Shown piece after piece: positions 63,895 through 64,000 of a DNA stretch of 64,000 nucleotides (position 1 is the first letter of the stretch; each line of letters starts with the position of its first letter). A program made the translations under genes and the position numbers. This stretch comes from Ctena decussata (Eukaryota > Mollusca > Bivalvia > Lucinida > Lucinidae): NCBI GenBank assembly GCA_963989385.1, contig OZ022500.1, forward strand, positions 15,080,460-15,144,459. The letters are read 5' to 3'. Under the pieces are notes generated by a model that worked only from the letters and a program-made list of their open reading frames with translations, was not told the origin of the DNA and did not search any database.

Positions 63895-63910
63895 TTTTAG
63901 TTTGTCTCAC
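63765..63910 (-). CDS. PTPN13: Exon 1 (coding start): 5' UTR tail and KIND domain N-terminus
   Basis: Coding 63894-63765 (43 codons plus 1 nt). The acceptor TTGCAG precedes 63910, so 16 bases of 5' UTR are visible and an upstream non-coding exon is implied. An in-frame TGA at 63909-63907 precedes the ATG with no other ATG between, and A stands at -3, so this start is well supported. The residues LSEVLEVRGSPLTETEIWAL match the start of PTPN13 KIND domains closely. Donor GCAG|gtaaca. Confidence 0.93.
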
Positions 63911-64000
63911 CTGCAACAAAAGAACAATCAAGCAAAATGAGGTATTGATGATAAAATATGCCACTCTGAAACTGTTTAAAACTAAACATCAAAGCTGCAA

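Noticed and set aside
3187..63894. FRMPD2 instead of PTPN13
   Set aside because: Not excluded, but the RERQ helix and GPEF motif before FERM match the PTPN13 linker better. Downstream exons outside the window would decide.

Overview
The window is animal nuclear DNA, AT-rich and intron-dominated, with the repeat signature of a bivalve mollusc genome: tRNA-headed SINEs, short self-complementary MITE-like repeats, and satellite-cored non-autonomous DNA elements. A heterodont clam is my best guess, at low confidence for the exact lineage. There are no bacterial features.

One gene can be supported. It lies on the minus strand and fills the window: the 5' coding part of a PTPN13-like (KIND-FERM) gene. 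Nineteen coding exons run from the ATG at 63894-63892 down to 3187. All have GT-AG borders and every exon joins its neighbour in phase, giving about 926-928 residues in about 2.8 kb of coding sequence. Order in the protein: KIND domain (exons 1-5), a basic Arg-Ser-rich and then Pro-rich linker (exons 6-10), a conserved pre-FERM segment (exon 11), the FERM domain (exons 12-17), and the start of an acidic linker (exons 18-19). The PDZ and phosphatase parts expected of the family would lie beyond position 1 and are not seen. A non-coding first exon probably lies beyond 64000.

The other roughly 95% is intron packed with mobile elements. The dominant class is a set of non-autonomous elements with asymmetric ends and satellite cores. 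On the plus strand they start with ACAAG plus a short hairpin and then CTCACCTGAG (or TCTCGCCTG), and end with a hairpin and CTCAGGTGAGCTA. They fit the Helentron/Helitron2 (HINE) description, in minus orientation. Several interrupt older repeats, so the empty site can be read from a paralogue. This shows insertion between two A residues without target duplication. Main copies: 5784-7519, 18772-24597 (with another copy inside), 25675-28609, 29831-31979, 32343-34725, 38913-41150, 52965-53959 and 59681-62784.

Other elements with clean ends are a 3.56-kb TTAA-flanked TIR element (7534-11094), a hAT-like element with 8-bp duplication (16219-17446), a mariner-like TIR element (60787-62155), a 5'-truncated LINE whose reverse-transcriptase tail is split by two Helentron-like insertions (29490-35570), two SINE families (one with 7- and 12-bp duplications), and many palindromic MITE families, here called P1 to P5. 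Nests reach four levels at 18420-25675.

Region by region: 1-5300 holds exons 17-19, MITEs and a minisatellite; 5300-11250 a triple nest; 11250-14500 exons 14-16 with MITEs; 14500-28610 a giant satellite-rich intron; 28629-28779 exon 13; 29490-35570 the split LINE; 35700-46350 exons 4-12; 46350-57060 a SINE/MITE-rich intron; 57062-57813 exons 2-3; 57900-63760 the first coding intron; 63765-63910 exon 1.
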